Shown here: piece after piece, positions 1 through 9,645 of the stretch
Numbering within the stretch: position 1 is the stretch's first letter
Layout: each line of letters opens with the position of its first letter
Assembly (NCBI RefSeq): GCF_016722925.1
Contig: NZ_JAEQNC010000001.1
Span: 496,001-560,000, forward strand
Source: Phytoamicus setariae
GTDB taxonomy: Bacteria > Pseudomonadota > Alphaproteobacteria > Rhizobiales > Rhizobiaceae
Length of the DNA: 64,000 nucleotides
Direction of reading: 5' to 3'
Translations under genes and position numbers: made by a program
The notes under the pieces: generated by a model
Databases searched by the model: none
The model's input: the letters and a program-made list of their open reading frames with translations, nothing else
Told to the model about the DNA's origin: nothing

Positions 1-2
1 CA

Positions 3-143
3 CCGCAGCCGCGGCGATATATCGTTGTGGAAGTGGTAGGCCGTCTTCCGCTGCCGCTCGGTTTTGTTGCGATGATTCCGTCTGCTGATGAAGGGGTTCG
101 GCCGAAGGTGTTCGATCCGTTTCCGGCCGGAACTGCATGCTGA
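3..143 (+). CDS. Possible 3' end of an unidentified upstream gene (partial)
   Basis: One frame is open from the window edge to a TGA at 141-143 and would give a 46-residue C-terminal tail, with segments such as RYIVVEVVGRLPLPLGFVAM and ending in GTAC. Composition is compatible with coding sequence, but the piece is too short to assign to a family. It could be chance; the other two forward frames stop early. Confidence 0.3.
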   Translation, partial: PQPRRYIVVEVVGRLPLPLGFVAMIPSADEGVRPKVFDPFPAGTAC

Positions 144-484
144 TCTCCGTGAAAGATGCACGACGGGTCAGGGAAGGTGCGCCCGCCATTTATAGATCCA
201 TAAACTGAAAATCTGCACTTCTCAATGTCATTGGAGGCAATCCGCCAAGGCGTGTTTACGCGGCACGATCCTGATGTCCGATCCCGGATTTCTATAGACC
301 ATTATTTTCCTTTGCATGGAAGTTGGCGCTGTGGGGCAGCTTCTGCCGGGCCGCGCCGCAGCCGCGGAGTTGTTCCTGCGGTGAATTTTTCCGCCAGTTC
401 CACCATAGTGACACTGCCTTGTCTCGACAGAGTTCTGCTTCCCGAATATATATGCACTTTCAGATAATTCAGGAGGAGGTTATC
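144..484. other. Non-coding stretch ahead of the SDR gene
   Basis: No convincing gene is seen. It contains an AT-richer patch around 190-215 and ends with the strong ribosome binding site AGGAGGAGGT at 471-480 that serves the TTG start of the next gene. A promoter for that gene is expected here, but no clear -35/-10 pair could be assigned. Confidence 0.5.
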
Positions 485-1279
485 TTGGTTCCAGGCAGCA
501 GTGGTAGACCCGTCGTTTTGGTCACGGGCGGAGGAAGCGGCATTGGTGCCGCCACGGCATTGCGACTGGCGGGGGAGTATGACGTCGCCATTTGCGGCCG
601 ACGCGGCGATGCGCTGAATGCGGTCGCAGAGCGCGCTGAAGGCATCCATCCTTTTGTCGCCGACATCGGTAACCCTGCCGCCGCCAGCAAGTTGATTGAC
701 GAGGTCGTGGCGCGGTTCGGCCGGCTGGACGGACTGGTGCTGAATGCCGGTATCGTCATCACCAAGCCCTTTGCCGAAACCTCGCTCGATAACTGGAACC
801 AGCAGATTGCAGTCAATCTCACCGGCCCCTTCGTGCTGGCGCAGACGGCGCTTCCCCATTTGCTTGCGCGCAAGGGCGCCATCGTCTCGGTCAGTTCGGT
901 CGGCGCGGTTCAGACCGGTCCGGGACTTGCTGCCTATTCCGCTTCGAAAGCCGGCCTCACGCTGATGACCCAGGCGATCGCCTATGAGCATGCCCGCAAC
1001 GGGCTGCGCGCCAACATAGTCGCACCGGGATGGATTCGCACCGAAATGGGCGACGAGGAAATGGCGACGATGAACATCGCCGAAGACCTGGAAGGTGCCT
1101 ATGCCAAGGTCAGCGAGGATGTTCCCCAGCGTCGGGCCGGAACAGCGGATGAAGCTGCCGAAGCTATCGCCTGGCTGCTGTCGCCTGCAGCATCTTTCGT
1201 CAATGGTGCCGTGCTGGCGGTGGACGGTGGCTCGCTGATCGCCAATGTGGGCATGACCTTCTTCGACAAGATCGCCTAG
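485..1279 (+). CDS. SDR family NAD(P)-dependent oxidoreductase
   Basis: A classical short-chain dehydrogenase/reductase of 264 residues, expected to be cytosolic and to oxidise or reduce an alcohol/ketone with NAD(P)(H). It shows the cofactor motif TGGGSGIG (residues 14-21), LNAG (86-89), N111, a serine pair near 137-138 and the catalytic YSASK (Y151, K155). The TTG at 485 is chosen over upstream ATGs because AGGAGGAGGT ends four bases before it and the fold begins immediately after; the longer reading would add residues with no family similarity. Neighbours are a convergent membrane protein and a DeoR sugar-type regulator, so a carbohydrate or polyol substrate is possible but unproven. Confidence 0.92.
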   Translation: MVPGSSGRPVVLVTGGGSGIGAATALRLAGEYDVAICGRRGDALNAVAERAEGIHPFVADIGNPAAASKLIDEVVARFGRLDGLVLNAGIVITKPFAETSLDNWNQQIAVNLTGPFVLAQTALPHLLARKGAIVSVSSVGAVQTGPGLAAYSASKAGLTLMTQAIAYEHARNGLRANIVAPGWIRTEMGDEEMATMNIAEDLEGAYAKVSEDVPQRRAGTADEAAEAIAWLLSPAASFVNGAVLAVDGGSLIANVGMTFFDKIA

Positions 1280-1292
1280 CCGAGAGCACCGC

Positions 1293-1330
1293 CGGAAACG
1301 CCCTCAGTTACCAAATGAGGGGCGTTTCCG
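1293..1330. terminator. Hairpin between convergent genes
   Basis: CGGAAACGCC-CTCA pairs with TGAGGGGCGTTTCCG across a short loop, with one bulged base. It lies between the stops of the SDR gene and the convergent membrane-protein gene and could serve both directions. There is no strong T-tract, so the terminator role is inferred. Confidence 0.5.
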
Positions 1331-1382
1331 TCGGTTATGTTGCCTGGGCAGTCACCGGCTCGCCAAAAGCGGACCGCCGGCG

Positions 1383-2456
1383 TCAACCAGTCTTGGCGTG
1401 CTGCGGCCGCAGCCATGCCAGCGATGGCGGCAGGATCTCGTTCATTGCCGCCGCCAGCCTTGCCCGGTTGCGGTGCAGCAGCAAACCGAGGCCGATGATG
1501 GCAATGCCGATCGCCGACAGCGCAAAGGAGAACAACATGACGTCCTGGAACACCTCGCTGGCGAGGTAGCCGAGATAGGTTGCGATACCAAGTGCTCCGA
1601 ATACCGCATAGACGCGGCGATTGAGAAACAAGCTGAGCCCGACCAGCCCGATATTGATCAGGCAATAGAGAAGCTTCTGCAGTTCCGTACCGCCATCCGT
1701 CATCGTCATGCCGCCCCAGAAGGCCATGACGCCGAAGATGTGGATCCAGAAGGGGTAGTCTGGGCCGTCCTTCCTGAGGACGTCGACCGCCCAGGCCGCG
1801 ACGATCATTGCCAACCCGAAAACCAGCGACACCTGCCGGCGGATTTCCCAGTCGCCGTAGCTTTCCGCGCCGCGCGTGAACCACATGGCAAGATCCATCG
1901 ACATGAACCAAAGCGCGACGCCGCCAACCAGCAGGATAAAGGGGAAGGGGTAGCGCCAGATCGCGATCAGGGCCGCAACGATTGTGCCGATCTCCATGTA
2001 GAGCCAGCTGCCGTTCACATAGGGATAGAAGTTCTTGTACTCTCCGGGATTGCCGAGCGCATATTTCCACAGGTCGAGCGCATCCTGAATGCCGTAGATG
2101 ATCAATGGCACCATCGATACCGCAACTGCGATCAGCAGCCCGGCGGGCACGCGCAGGCTCTTGTCGCGCCAGAGGTAGTGACCGGTTGCCAGAAAGACCA
2201 CGGCATAGATCGTGCCGCAGGCGGCAAGCGCCCAGCCACCCATGCGATTGAATGCCTCATTGGTGAAAAGACCCATCGCGCCGATGATGATCAGCGCGCC
2301 GGCATACCAGAGCACGTGGGTCAGATCGAAGCGCGGCGTGCTGGCGACGACATCGGCGCGCTTTCTGCTGGTCAGGAAATCGGAGATTTCCTTGAGCTTG
2401 GCATCGTCGATGATGCCAGCATCACGAATGGAGCGAAGATCGGCGTCGGTCAGCAT
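1383..2456 (-). CDS. DUF2157-like polytopic membrane protein
   Basis: A 357-residue inner-membrane protein. An N-terminal soluble segment of about 45 residues, MLTDADLRSIRDAGIIDDAK onward, is followed by roughly nine to ten hydrophobic helices, for example around WYAGALIIIGAMGLF, GLLIAVAVSMVPLIIYG, IGLVGLSLFL and FALSAIGIAIIGLGLLL. This layout matches the DUF2157 group of uncharacterised bacterial membrane proteins. No catalytic motif is visible and no function is assigned. It is convergent with the SDR gene. Confidence 0.8.
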   Translation of the reverse strand: MLTDADLRSIRDAGIIDDAKLKEISDFLTSRKRADVVASTPRFDLTHVLWYAGALIIIGAMGLFTNEAFNRMGGWALAACGTIYAVVFLATGHYLWRDKSLRVPAGLLIAVAVSMVPLIIYGIQDALDLWKYALGNPGEYKNFYPYVNGSWLYMEIGTIVAALIAIWRYPFPFILLVGGVALWFMSMDLAMWFTRGAESYGDWEIRRQVSLVFGLAMIVAAWAVDVLRKDGPDYPFWIHIFGVMAFWGGMTMTDGGTELQKLLYCLINIGLVGLSLFLNRRVYAVFGALGIATYLGYLASEVFQDVMLFSFALSAIGIAIIGLGLLLHRNRARLAAAMNEILPPSLAWLRPQHAKTG

Positions 2457-2578
2457 GATTTTTCCCGTGAGGCATGTGCTTCTGTGTAACGCGCAGCAGG
2501 ATCATCTTATTCGACATTTGCATCGCAAGCCATTGGCTGGCAAGCGTAAATCTCCAGTTGGAAGGTAGCGGCCAGGGT

Positions 2579-3334
2579 CTAGACCAAGAGCTGTTCCAGC
2601 CCTGCGCTTTCCAACATTTGACGCTGTTCCGCCTCAACTTGCGTAGAGGCTATAACCCCGGTTGCTGCTTCCAGTGGCATGATCGTCACCGGCGAGGCGG
2701 CATCGAGTTTCTCTTTGGTCGCCAGAACCCAGGTCGCGGACGATTGAGCCGCAATCTGGCGCTTGATCGCTGCTTCCTCGAAGTCACCGGTGGAAAAGCC
2801 GTGGCGCGGATGAATCGCGGTCGCACCGAGAAAGAAAATGTCCGGGCGGATTGCGGAAATGGCTGCTGCCGCGACGGCGCCCACCGCCACCATCGAATGC
2901 TTGTAGAGACGGCCGCCGATCAGCACCACCTCGGCCGTCGGATGATGTTCCAGCTCAGTTGCGATGGTCGGGCTGTGGGTGACGATGGTGAAGGCAATTG
3001 TCTTTGGCAGCGCGCGGGCAATCTCGGCATTGGTGGTGCCGCCATCGAGAAAGACGATCTGTCCCGGCTGGATCATCGAGGCTGCCTTTGCCCCCAGTCG
3101 CCGCTTCTCGTCCGAGGCGACGGCGCGACGCGCGGTAAAATCGGGCAAGTCGGGCTGGATGGGCAGTGCGCCGCCGTGAACGCGGCTCAGCAGCCCCTCG
3201 CTCGCCATCTCCCGGAGGTCGCGGCGCACCGTGTCTTCCGAGAGCGATAGTTCCTCGGCAAAGGCTTTGGCCACCAGTCGCCCGTCCCGGCGGATGCGAT
3301 CCATGATCAGGGCTTTGCGTTCGGTCGTCAGCAT
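2579..3334 (-). CDS. DeoR/GlpR family transcriptional regulator
   Basis: A 251-residue sugar-metabolism repressor type. The N-terminal winged helix-turn-helix begins MLTTERKALIMDRIRRDGRL and includes the DeoR-typical LSEDTVRRDLREM recognition region followed by RVHGGAL. The C-terminal ISOCOT-like sensor domain contains FLDGGTTNAEIARALP, the sugar-phosphate binding signature of the family. The start at 3334 is preferred to 3361 because family members begin at MLTxERxxxI. It is divergent from the small DUF4406-like gene, so the 3335-3471 gap should contain its operator. The regulated pathway is not identifiable here. Confidence 0.9.
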   Translation of the reverse strand: MLTTERKALIMDRIRRDGRLVAKAFAEELSLSEDTVRRDLREMASEGLLSRVHGGALPIQPDLPDFTARRAVASDEKRRLGAKAASMIQPGQIVFLDGGTTNAEIARALPKTIAFTIVTHSPTIATELEHHPTAEVVLIGGRLYKHSMVAVGAVAAAAISAIRPDIFFLGATAIHPRHGFSTGDFEEAAIKRQIAAQSSATWVLATKEKLDAASPVTIMPLEAATGVIASTQVEAEQRQMLESAGLEQLLV

Positions 3335-3471
3335 TCTCAGATTCCGATCTTGACATTGCACGAAGTTGCGCGAATATTTACATATGTATCGACGAAATTA
3401 CCCGGGATCAAGTGAAATACGGATTTTTCGTGCTGGTATGTCGTTGATTTTCTGACGAAGGAACATGAAAG

Positions 3472-3831
3472 ATGTTGATTTTGATTGCAGGCCCCTACCG
3501 CTCGGGAACCGGTGACGATCCGGCGAAGATGGCGGCAAATCTCAGAGTGCTGGAGGCGCCGTCGCATGCGCTGTTCAGGGCCGGCCATGTGCCGATGATC
3601 GGCGAATGGGTGGCGTTGCCGGTGTGGAACGCGGCTGGTGGCAGCGAGGTGGGCGATGAACTCTATGAGGAGATCTTCCATCCGGTCGCCCATCGGCTGC
3701 TGGCCATGTGCGAGGGCGTGCTGCGCCTGCCGGGGGCATCCAAGGGTGCTGACAACGACGTGAAGATCGCTACAGAACGCGGCATTCCGGTCTGGTACGA
3801 TCTGAAGGACGTGCCGGGCGTGGCGGTCTGA
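3472..3831 (+). CDS. Small DUF4406-like (nucleoside deoxyribosyltransferase-fold) protein
   Basis: A 119-residue protein starting MLILIAGPYRSGTGDDPAKM, with a GPYRS loop near the N-terminus and a C-terminal RLPGASKGADNDVKIA segment. This arrangement resembles DUF4406 and the nucleoside 2-deoxyribosyltransferase fold, in which an N-terminal strand-loop binds a nucleotide-like ligand and a G-A-x-x-E/D segment follows. Activity is not established and the E is replaced by D here. The start is supported by GAAGGA upstream. Confidence 0.7.
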   Translation: MLILIAGPYRSGTGDDPAKMAANLRVLEAPSHALFRAGHVPMIGEWVALPVWNAAGGSEVGDELYEEIFHPVAHRLLAMCEGVLRLPGASKGADNDVKIATERGIPVWYDLKDVPGVAV

Positions 3832-3833
3832 GC

Positions 3834-3852
3834 TTGAGGCGTATTGCCTCAA
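3834..3852 (+). terminator. Short hairpin after the DUF4406-like gene
   Basis: A perfect 7-bp stem, TTGAGGC/GCCTCAA, with a 5-nt loop starts two bases after the stop codon. No T-run follows, so it may act as an RNA 3' end rather than an intrinsic terminator. Confidence 0.4.
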
Positions 3853-3921
3853 TGCTTGCTTGCGGGCAACGAGGCTGTCAGGTGTTGCTCCTCGCTGGGG
3901 TGTCGATGCCAAAGTGACAAA

Positions 3922-3950
3922 GCTTGTGGCGCAGCGACTGTGCCACAAGC
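3922..3950 (-). terminator. Terminator of the glutathione transferase gene
   Basis: A 9-bp perfect stem GCTTGTGGC/GCCACAAGC with an 11-nt loop lies just beyond the stop of the minus-strand GST gene and is followed on that strand by TTTGT. Confidence 0.6.
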
Positions 3951-3958
3951 ATGATTGA

Positions 3959-4615
3959 TCAGCCTTCCGCCGCGCGGCCGGCCATCATCTCCCGGAACGC
4001 GTCGCGGTCATGGCAGCGTTCCACCCATTTCAAGACATGCGGGAAGGCCTTGAACAATTCCTTCTCCGAAAGCGCATAGCGGATGATCTCCACCAGATTG
4101 AGATCGGCGACCGTGAAGCGTTCGCCGACCAGATACTGGTGTTCGGCAAGGTGATCGTTGAGCACGCCAAGCGGTTTTTTGAGCAGCCGCGACGCGACCG
4201 CGATGGTTTCCTTGCCGCCGGGCGTTGCGTCGAGCGCATTGTCGTAGGTCTGGACGATTTTGATCGAATGCTGCTCGATCTCGTTGACGGCCCAGAACGA
4301 CCACATCGTGATCATGCCCTCTTCCTGCAAGCTGCCGGCCGCGAGGGGCCCGCGGTGCTTGCTGGCGAGATAGAGGTTGATGGCGATGGATTCGCCCAGC
4401 ACCAATCCGTCATCGTCGATCGTCGGGATATGGCCATTTGGGTTGAGTTTCAGAAATTCGGGAGAGCGAGTGTTGAGCCGAGCGCCGGGGGCCAGCGGAT
4501 CATCGAGCGCGTAGCCCTGCACAACCGGTACGCTCTCGAACTCGATGCCAAGCTCGAGCGCCATCCAGTAGGTTCGGGACGCCCGTGATCGGTAAACGCC
4601 ATAGATTTTCAGCAT
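3959..4615 (-). CDS. Glutathione S-transferase family protein
   Basis: A 218-residue cytosolic GST. The N-terminal thioredoxin-like half starts MLKIYGVYRSRASRTYWMAL, with S/Y residues near the glutathione site, then NPNGHIPTIDDDGLVLGESI, where the cis-Pro and the E-S pair bind the gamma-glutamyl part. The C-terminal helical half includes YLVGERFTVADLNLVEII, the N-capping/hydrophobic staple motif. The start at 4615 follows GGGAGACACGAC and is preferred over 4669, which adds a non-family leader. Substrate unknown; the genomic context is not informative. Confidence 0.9.
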   Translation of the reverse strand: MLKIYGVYRSRASRTYWMALELGIEFESVPVVQGYALDDPLAPGARLNTRSPEFLKLNPNGHIPTIDDDGLVLGESIAINLYLASKHRGPLAAGSLQEEGMITMWSFWAVNEIEQHSIKIVQTYDNALDATPGGKETIAVASRLLKKPLGVLNDHLAEHQYLVGERFTVADLNLVEIIRYALSEKELFKAFPHVLKWVERCHDRDAFREMMAGRAAEG

Positions 4616-4781
4616 GTCGTGTCTCCCTATGTTGCGGTGCAGGATCGTGTTTCGAGCCCTGTTCGTCAACCCAAAAACCGTCGGGAATACGGATGCATCA
4701 TTTTATCTAATTGAAATATAGAGGTTATCGCAGTCGCATCATGTGGGGATATGGGCGCGTTCGCCATTCATGTGCTTTTCT

Positions 4782-4814
4782 GTCGGCTGCGAAAGGCTCA
4801 CTTTCGCAGCCGAC
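4782..4814 (-). terminator. Strong hairpin downstream of the carbonic anhydrase gene
   Basis: A perfect 14-bp stem, GTCGGCTGCGAAAG/CTTTCGCAGCCGAC, with a 5-nt loop lies 47 bp past the stop of the minus-strand carbonic anhydrase. There is no U-tract, so terminator function is inferred from position and stability. Confidence 0.55.
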
Positions 4815-4861
4815 CGAGGGATGGCGACGGAGGGGGATTCGCCCAACTACGCAAAGCCAGA

Positions 4862-5578
4862 TTACGCAAGAAAATCGACGCGGCCGCTGTCCAGGTCGTA
4901 ATAGGCAGGCACGACCTTGACCGTTCCCCTTTTCACCATAGCGGCGATGATTGCGCTTTCAGCAACAATCCGCGCCGCACCGCGTATGGCATTGGCGCGC
5001 ACGGTGTTGTCGACGAAATCGCCAGCCTCGCGGACGTTGGCAAGTGCGACGGGCACGATCGGTTCGATCATCCGGTCGATCGAGCCGCCAAAGGCCGTGC
5101 CGTTTTTGGCGACCTCGCAAGCGGCCACGACGGCGCCGCAGTTCTTGTGTCCCATGACCACGACCAGAGGCGCAAGCAGGTGTTCTGCGCCATACTCGAT
5201 CGTGCCCAGGCCATTTGTCTCAAGCACATTGCCGGCATTGCGGATGACGAACAATTCGCCGAGGTTGACGCCGCCGAACACCAGTTCGGGCGGCACGCGG
5301 CTGTCCGAGCAGGAAAGGATCGTCGCCCAGGGCGCCTGTCCCTTGGCGGCTTGCTTTCGCTGGTCGGCGAGATGCGCCGCGCAGGCATTGGCGTCGGCCA
5401 CAAATTTTTCGTTGCCTGCCTTGAGCTTCGCCAGCGCTTCATCCGGCGACAGCGCGCCTTCCGCCGGCGTTGCTGCGAAAGCGCCGCGGGAAAGTGTCGC
5501 CGCCGCGAAGCCGGCGCCGGCAAGTGACAGAAGAAGGCTGCGTCTGTTGATACCTGTTGCCACGCATTCAAGGCACAT
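4862..5578 (-). CDS. Beta-class carbonic anhydrase with twin-arginine signal
   Basis: A 238-residue zinc enzyme interconverting CO2 and bicarbonate. After a Tat-like signal (NRRSLLLSLAGAGFAAATL, residues 11-29) ending near AFA-A, the catalytic domain carries CSDSR (zinc ligand C90, with D92-R94 dyad) and GHKNCG (zinc ligands H144, C147). An exported, periplasmic location is therefore likely, unlike the usual cytosolic beta-enzymes. The start at 5578 is supported by GGGAGGAAAAGAC; the longer frame to 5683 lacks family residues and would bury the signal peptide. A stable hairpin follows the gene. Confidence 0.93.
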   Translation of the reverse strand: MCLECVATGINRRSLLLSLAGAGFAAATLSRGAFAATPAEGALSPDEALAKLKAGNEKFVADANACAAHLADQRKQAAKGQAPWATILSCSDSRVPPELVFGGVNLGELFVIRNAGNVLETNGLGTIEYGAEHLLAPLVVVMGHKNCGAVVAACEVAKNGTAFGGSIDRMIEPIVPVALANVREAGDFVDNTVRANAIRGAARIVAESAIIAAMVKRGTVKVVPAYYDLDSGRVDFLA

Positions 5579-5811
5579 GTCTTTTCCTCCCGCTAAAATT
5601 GCAACAATGAAATATATGCTGAACTGGCCGATATGATAGCCGGTATCGGTAAAGGATTTGAAGGCGACTCTTGTGCCCGGCAAGGGCGCTTTCAGAGGTG
5701 CAAGCCACGCACCTGAACTTCGGTCTCATCGACCCTGCAATAAAAAAGCGCCCAAATGACGCCCGCCTTCAGTCTTTGGTAACCAAGATCGGTAACCATA
5801 ACAGCCAGTAA

Positions 5812-6972
<1,161 letters not shown>

Positions 6973-7046
6973 CCTCCGGCCTCTTCCTCCACCCTTCTTC
7001 ATCACTTCTTCCGGTTTAGGTCCTTCAGTCCCGGAAGAGGAAAACC

Positions 7047-7088
7047 AGCCCGGGAAGCGTAAGCGTTTCCCGGGCTGTTTGTTTTGCG
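7047..7088 (+). terminator. Intrinsic terminator of ccrM
   Basis: AGCCCGGGAA (7047-7056) and TTCCCGGGCT (7067-7076) form a perfect 10-bp GC-rich stem with a 10-nt loop, followed by the T-rich GTTTGTTTTG. Confidence 0.85.
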
Positions 7089-7271
7089 ATGTGGCCAGCT
7101 ACCTCAAAAGTATTAGAAAAGATGTAGATCAACGTAGTTACTAGCCTATATTGGTATCCATGGAAAATGTATTTCGATTTTAAAATAGTATAAAGTTAGT
7201 CCAGCAAGGAATCGCTGTAGCTCTTGTCCGTATTTTCGTTGGCGTATCGCCAGCGACTGGGGGTCTGAGTT

Positions 7272-8627
7272 ATGCTTGTTGGAAACTCTACGTCCCAGAA
7301 CCATGCCTTTGTCAGGCATTCTCGTATTTCTGAAGTTGCCAACCTGAATACAAGCTTGCTTCCAGCGATTGTGACATCGCGGAGCGCCGGCGCCACTCTG
7401 GGCGTTTCCAAGCCACTGGATCAACTCGCCTTCCAGCTGACTGATGGCTACTGGACTTTCGAAGGGACGGGCCCACGCAAATTCGACATCTCTGCGGGCG
7501 GCGAAATTACCGTCGATATCTCCAGCCTGACCGCGAAAGGCCAGCAATTGGCTCTTTGGGCACTTGATGCCTGGACAGCCGCGAGTGGTTTGCAGTTCCT
7601 GCAGGTTACCGGCGGATCTGCCAACATCACCTTCGACGACGAGGATGTGGGCGCCTACGCTTCGTCCTCGATCAGCGGCGGCATCATAACGTCTTCGCAG
7701 ATCAACATCTCCCGTCAATGGCTGGCGGACTATGGAGCAGGCATCCATACCTATTCGATGCAGACTTACATTCACGAGATCGGCCATGCGATCGGTCTCG
7801 GCCATGCGGGTAACTACAATGGCTCCGCCCAATACGGTGTTGACAATCTCTTCATCAACGACTCCTGGCAGGCCACAGTGATGTCCTACTTCAGCCAGCT
7901 GGACAATACCGATGTGCGCGCTGATCTCGCCTATGCTGTGACGCCGATGATGGCCGATATCGTGGCGATAAGGAATCTGTACGGAGCCATGGAAATCCGT
8001 CCCGGCGACGACACCTATTCCTTCCGTCACAACTTCGATTTCATGGTCGCGCGGACGATTGTCGATACCGACGGCCATGACACGCTGGATTTTTCATGGA
8101 ATGGACGCCCGCAGCGGATCGACATGCGCGCGGAATCATACTCGGACATAAACGGCTACATCGGCAACCTCGGCATCTCGTGCGGAACTGTGATCGAAGA
8201 AGCGAGAGGCGGGCGCGGCGTTGATACGATCATCGGCAATGCGGCGGACAACGTCATCCATGGCGGCTTGGGAAAGGACATTCTCAGGGGGGCCGGTGGC
8301 GCCGATTCCTTTGTCTTTGATACCACCCCGGATGCGGTGAAGAATTTCGACCGCATACGGGATTTTGAAGCCGGCACCGACGTCATCGTGCTTTCCACGG
8401 ACGTCTATTCGGGGCTGGGTGGAACCGGAACCGGCCAAGTAGCTGCGCGCACATTTCACATCGGTGCCAGCGGCCTAGCGCAGGACCGAGACGACCGGAT
8501 CATCTACGAGCCCGACACCGGCAGGTTGTTTTATGATGAGGACGGCAGCCAGGGGGGCGCGGCGGTGCTGTTTGCCAGGCTCGATGCTGACCTCAATCTA
8601 CGCAGCGGCGATTTCCTCATCGTTTAG
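7272..8627 (+). CDS. Serralysin-like M10 metalloprotease with RTX repeats
   Basis: A 451-residue secreted zinc protease of the serralysin type. It carries HEIGHAIGLGH (zinc ligands about H168, H172, H178; catalytic E169) and a following VMSYFS Met-turn, as in peptidase family M10B. The C-terminal third has calcium-binding glycine-rich nonapeptides (GNAADNVIHGGLGKDILRGA) and a GADSFVFD-type C-terminal domain ending in hydrophobic DFLIV, the usual uncleaved signal for type I secretion. No N-terminal signal peptide is seen, which fits. No type I exporter genes lie nearby. It stands alone between the ccrM terminator and an FMN reductase. Confidence 0.92.
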   Translation: MLVGNSTSQNHAFVRHSRISEVANLNTSLLPAIVTSRSAGATLGVSKPLDQLAFQLTDGYWTFEGTGPRKFDISAGGEITVDISSLTAKGQQLALWALDAWTAASGLQFLQVTGGSANITFDDEDVGAYASSSISGGIITSSQINISRQWLADYGAGIHTYSMQTYIHEIGHAIGLGHAGNYNGSAQYGVDNLFINDSWQATVMSYFSQLDNTDVRADLAYAVTPMMADIVAIRNLYGAMEIRPGDDTYSFRHNFDFMVARTIVDTDGHDTLDFSWNGRPQRIDMRAESYSDINGYIGNLGISCGTVIEEARGGRGVDTIIGNAADNVIHGGLGKDILRGAGGADSFVFDTTPDAVKNFDRIRDFEAGTDVIVLSTDVYSGLGGTGTGQVAARTFHIGASGLAQDRDDRIIYEPDTGRLFYDEDGSQGGAAVLFARLDADLNLRSGDFLIV

Positions 8628-8917
8628 AGCCCGATATCATCGATCGGTCTCCGCAAGATTTGATTTGCGAGCGGGCGGTTTCCGTGGTCTTTGATATAGA
8701 CCAAGCGGCATCCGACGTCGCAAGAATACCTCTTGGTCCTGCGTGTTCATTCGAGCTCGAACCCAATGGTGGGCGGCGATCACACGTTTTGGCGAAGCCG
8801 TGCAGCCTCTTTGAGGGATGCTTGAGTTCGTCAGCCTGCTACGCCCTCCCGGTGCGAACATGCCAGCCCTGTCCGGCCATCGGCCAGATCGGCCCGACGC
8901 AACTCTGAGGATAGATC
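8628..8917. other. Intergenic stretch without recognised features
   Basis: About 290 bp between the metalloprotease and the FMN reductase. No RNA gene, repeat or convincing ORF was found; a promoter for the downstream reductase is presumably here. Confidence 0.4.
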
Positions 8918-9490
8918 ATGACGACCTACAAAGTTGGCTATCTCATCGGCAGCCTTTCCAGCACCTCGATCAATCGCAAGCTTTCCCAGGCGCTGGTTCG
9001 CCTTGCCCCGCACGAACTGGAGATGACCGAGATCTCCTTCCGCAACCTGCCGCTCTACAGCCCGGATTACGATGGCGACTATCCGCAAGTCGCGCGCGAC
9101 TTCAAGAAAGCCATTACCAGCTCCGATGCGATCCTGTTCGTGACACCGGAATATAACCGCTCCATTCCGGGCGCGCTGAAGAACGCCATCGACTGGGCGA
9201 GCCGGCCTTACGGCACCAATGCATTTGCCCGCAAGCCTTCGGCTGTGATCGGCACGTCGCCGGGTGCAATTGGCACCGCCGTTGCCCAGCAAAGCCTGAG
9301 AAGCGTTCTCAGCTTCTGCAACGCGCCGCAAATGAACTCGCCCGAGGCCTATATCACCTTCTCGCTCGGGTTGATCACAGATGCCGGCGAGGTAACGGTG
9401 GATTCCACCGCCGAGTTCCTCCGCAACTACATGGCTGAGTACCACCAGTTCATCAAACGGGTGCTGACGGTGCTGCCGCGCGAGGAGTGA
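8918..9490 (+). CDS. NADPH-dependent FMN reductase family protein
   Basis: A 190-residue flavodoxin-like oxidoreductase. The N-terminal GSLSSTSINRKLSQAL is the FMN-phosphate loop of the NADPH-dependent FMN reductase / chromate-quinone reductase group, and TPEYNRSIPGALKNAIDWAS is the family's diagnostic central motif. The GTSPGAIGTAVAQQSLR segment also matches. Members reduce quinones, azo compounds or chromate with NAD(P)H; the physiological substrate is not determined here. It is convergent with the next genes and followed by the vestigial smc tail and a large hairpin. Confidence 0.93.
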   Translation: MTTYKVGYLIGSLSSTSINRKLSQALVRLAPHELEMTEISFRNLPLYSPDYDGDYPQVARDFKKAITSSDAILFVTPEYNRSIPGALKNAIDWASRPYGTNAFARKPSAVIGTSPGAIGTAVAQQSLRSVLSFCNAPQMNSPEAYITFSLGLITDAGEVTVDSTAEFLRNYMAEYHQFIKRVLTVLPREE

Positions 9491-9500
9491 GGCGGCGGCT

Positions 9501-9540
9501 TACGCCACCTCGATCAACCGCTCGGCCGCCCGCAGGTCGG
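9501..9540 (-). pseudogene. Vestigial copy of the smc 3' end
   Basis: Read on the minus strand this 40-bp stretch encodes ADLRAAERLIEVA followed by a stop. The intact smc gene ends VDLQTAERLVEVA-stop at 12370. Base identity over 40 positions is 31/40. The copy lies on the far side of the RTX gene from smc, as expected if sequence was inserted next to the original smc end. Confidence 0.75.
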
Positions 9541-9555
9541 CCGAGCGGTTGATCG
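9511..9555. terminator. Long perfect hairpin after the FMN reductase
   Basis: CGATCAACCGCTCGGCC pairs perfectly over 17 bp with 9539-9555, leaving an 11-nt loop. The left arm lies within the vestigial smc tail. It is 20 bp past the FMN reductase stop and is a plausible transcription end or RNA-stabilising structure, although no T-tract follows. Confidence 0.6.
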
Positions 9556-9645
9556 ATCCTGACGAACAGCGGGCGCGACTATTTGTTGGGCCACCGATTT
9601 GCATGCTAGCGCGGAACGGCGTGCGTTCAGATACAAAGCATCTGG

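Noticed and set aside
1398-2489. 363-codon plus-strand ORF opposite the membrane protein
   Set aside because: Composition is that of an antisense frame (many H/Q/R/D); the minus-strand frame has clear transmembrane helices.
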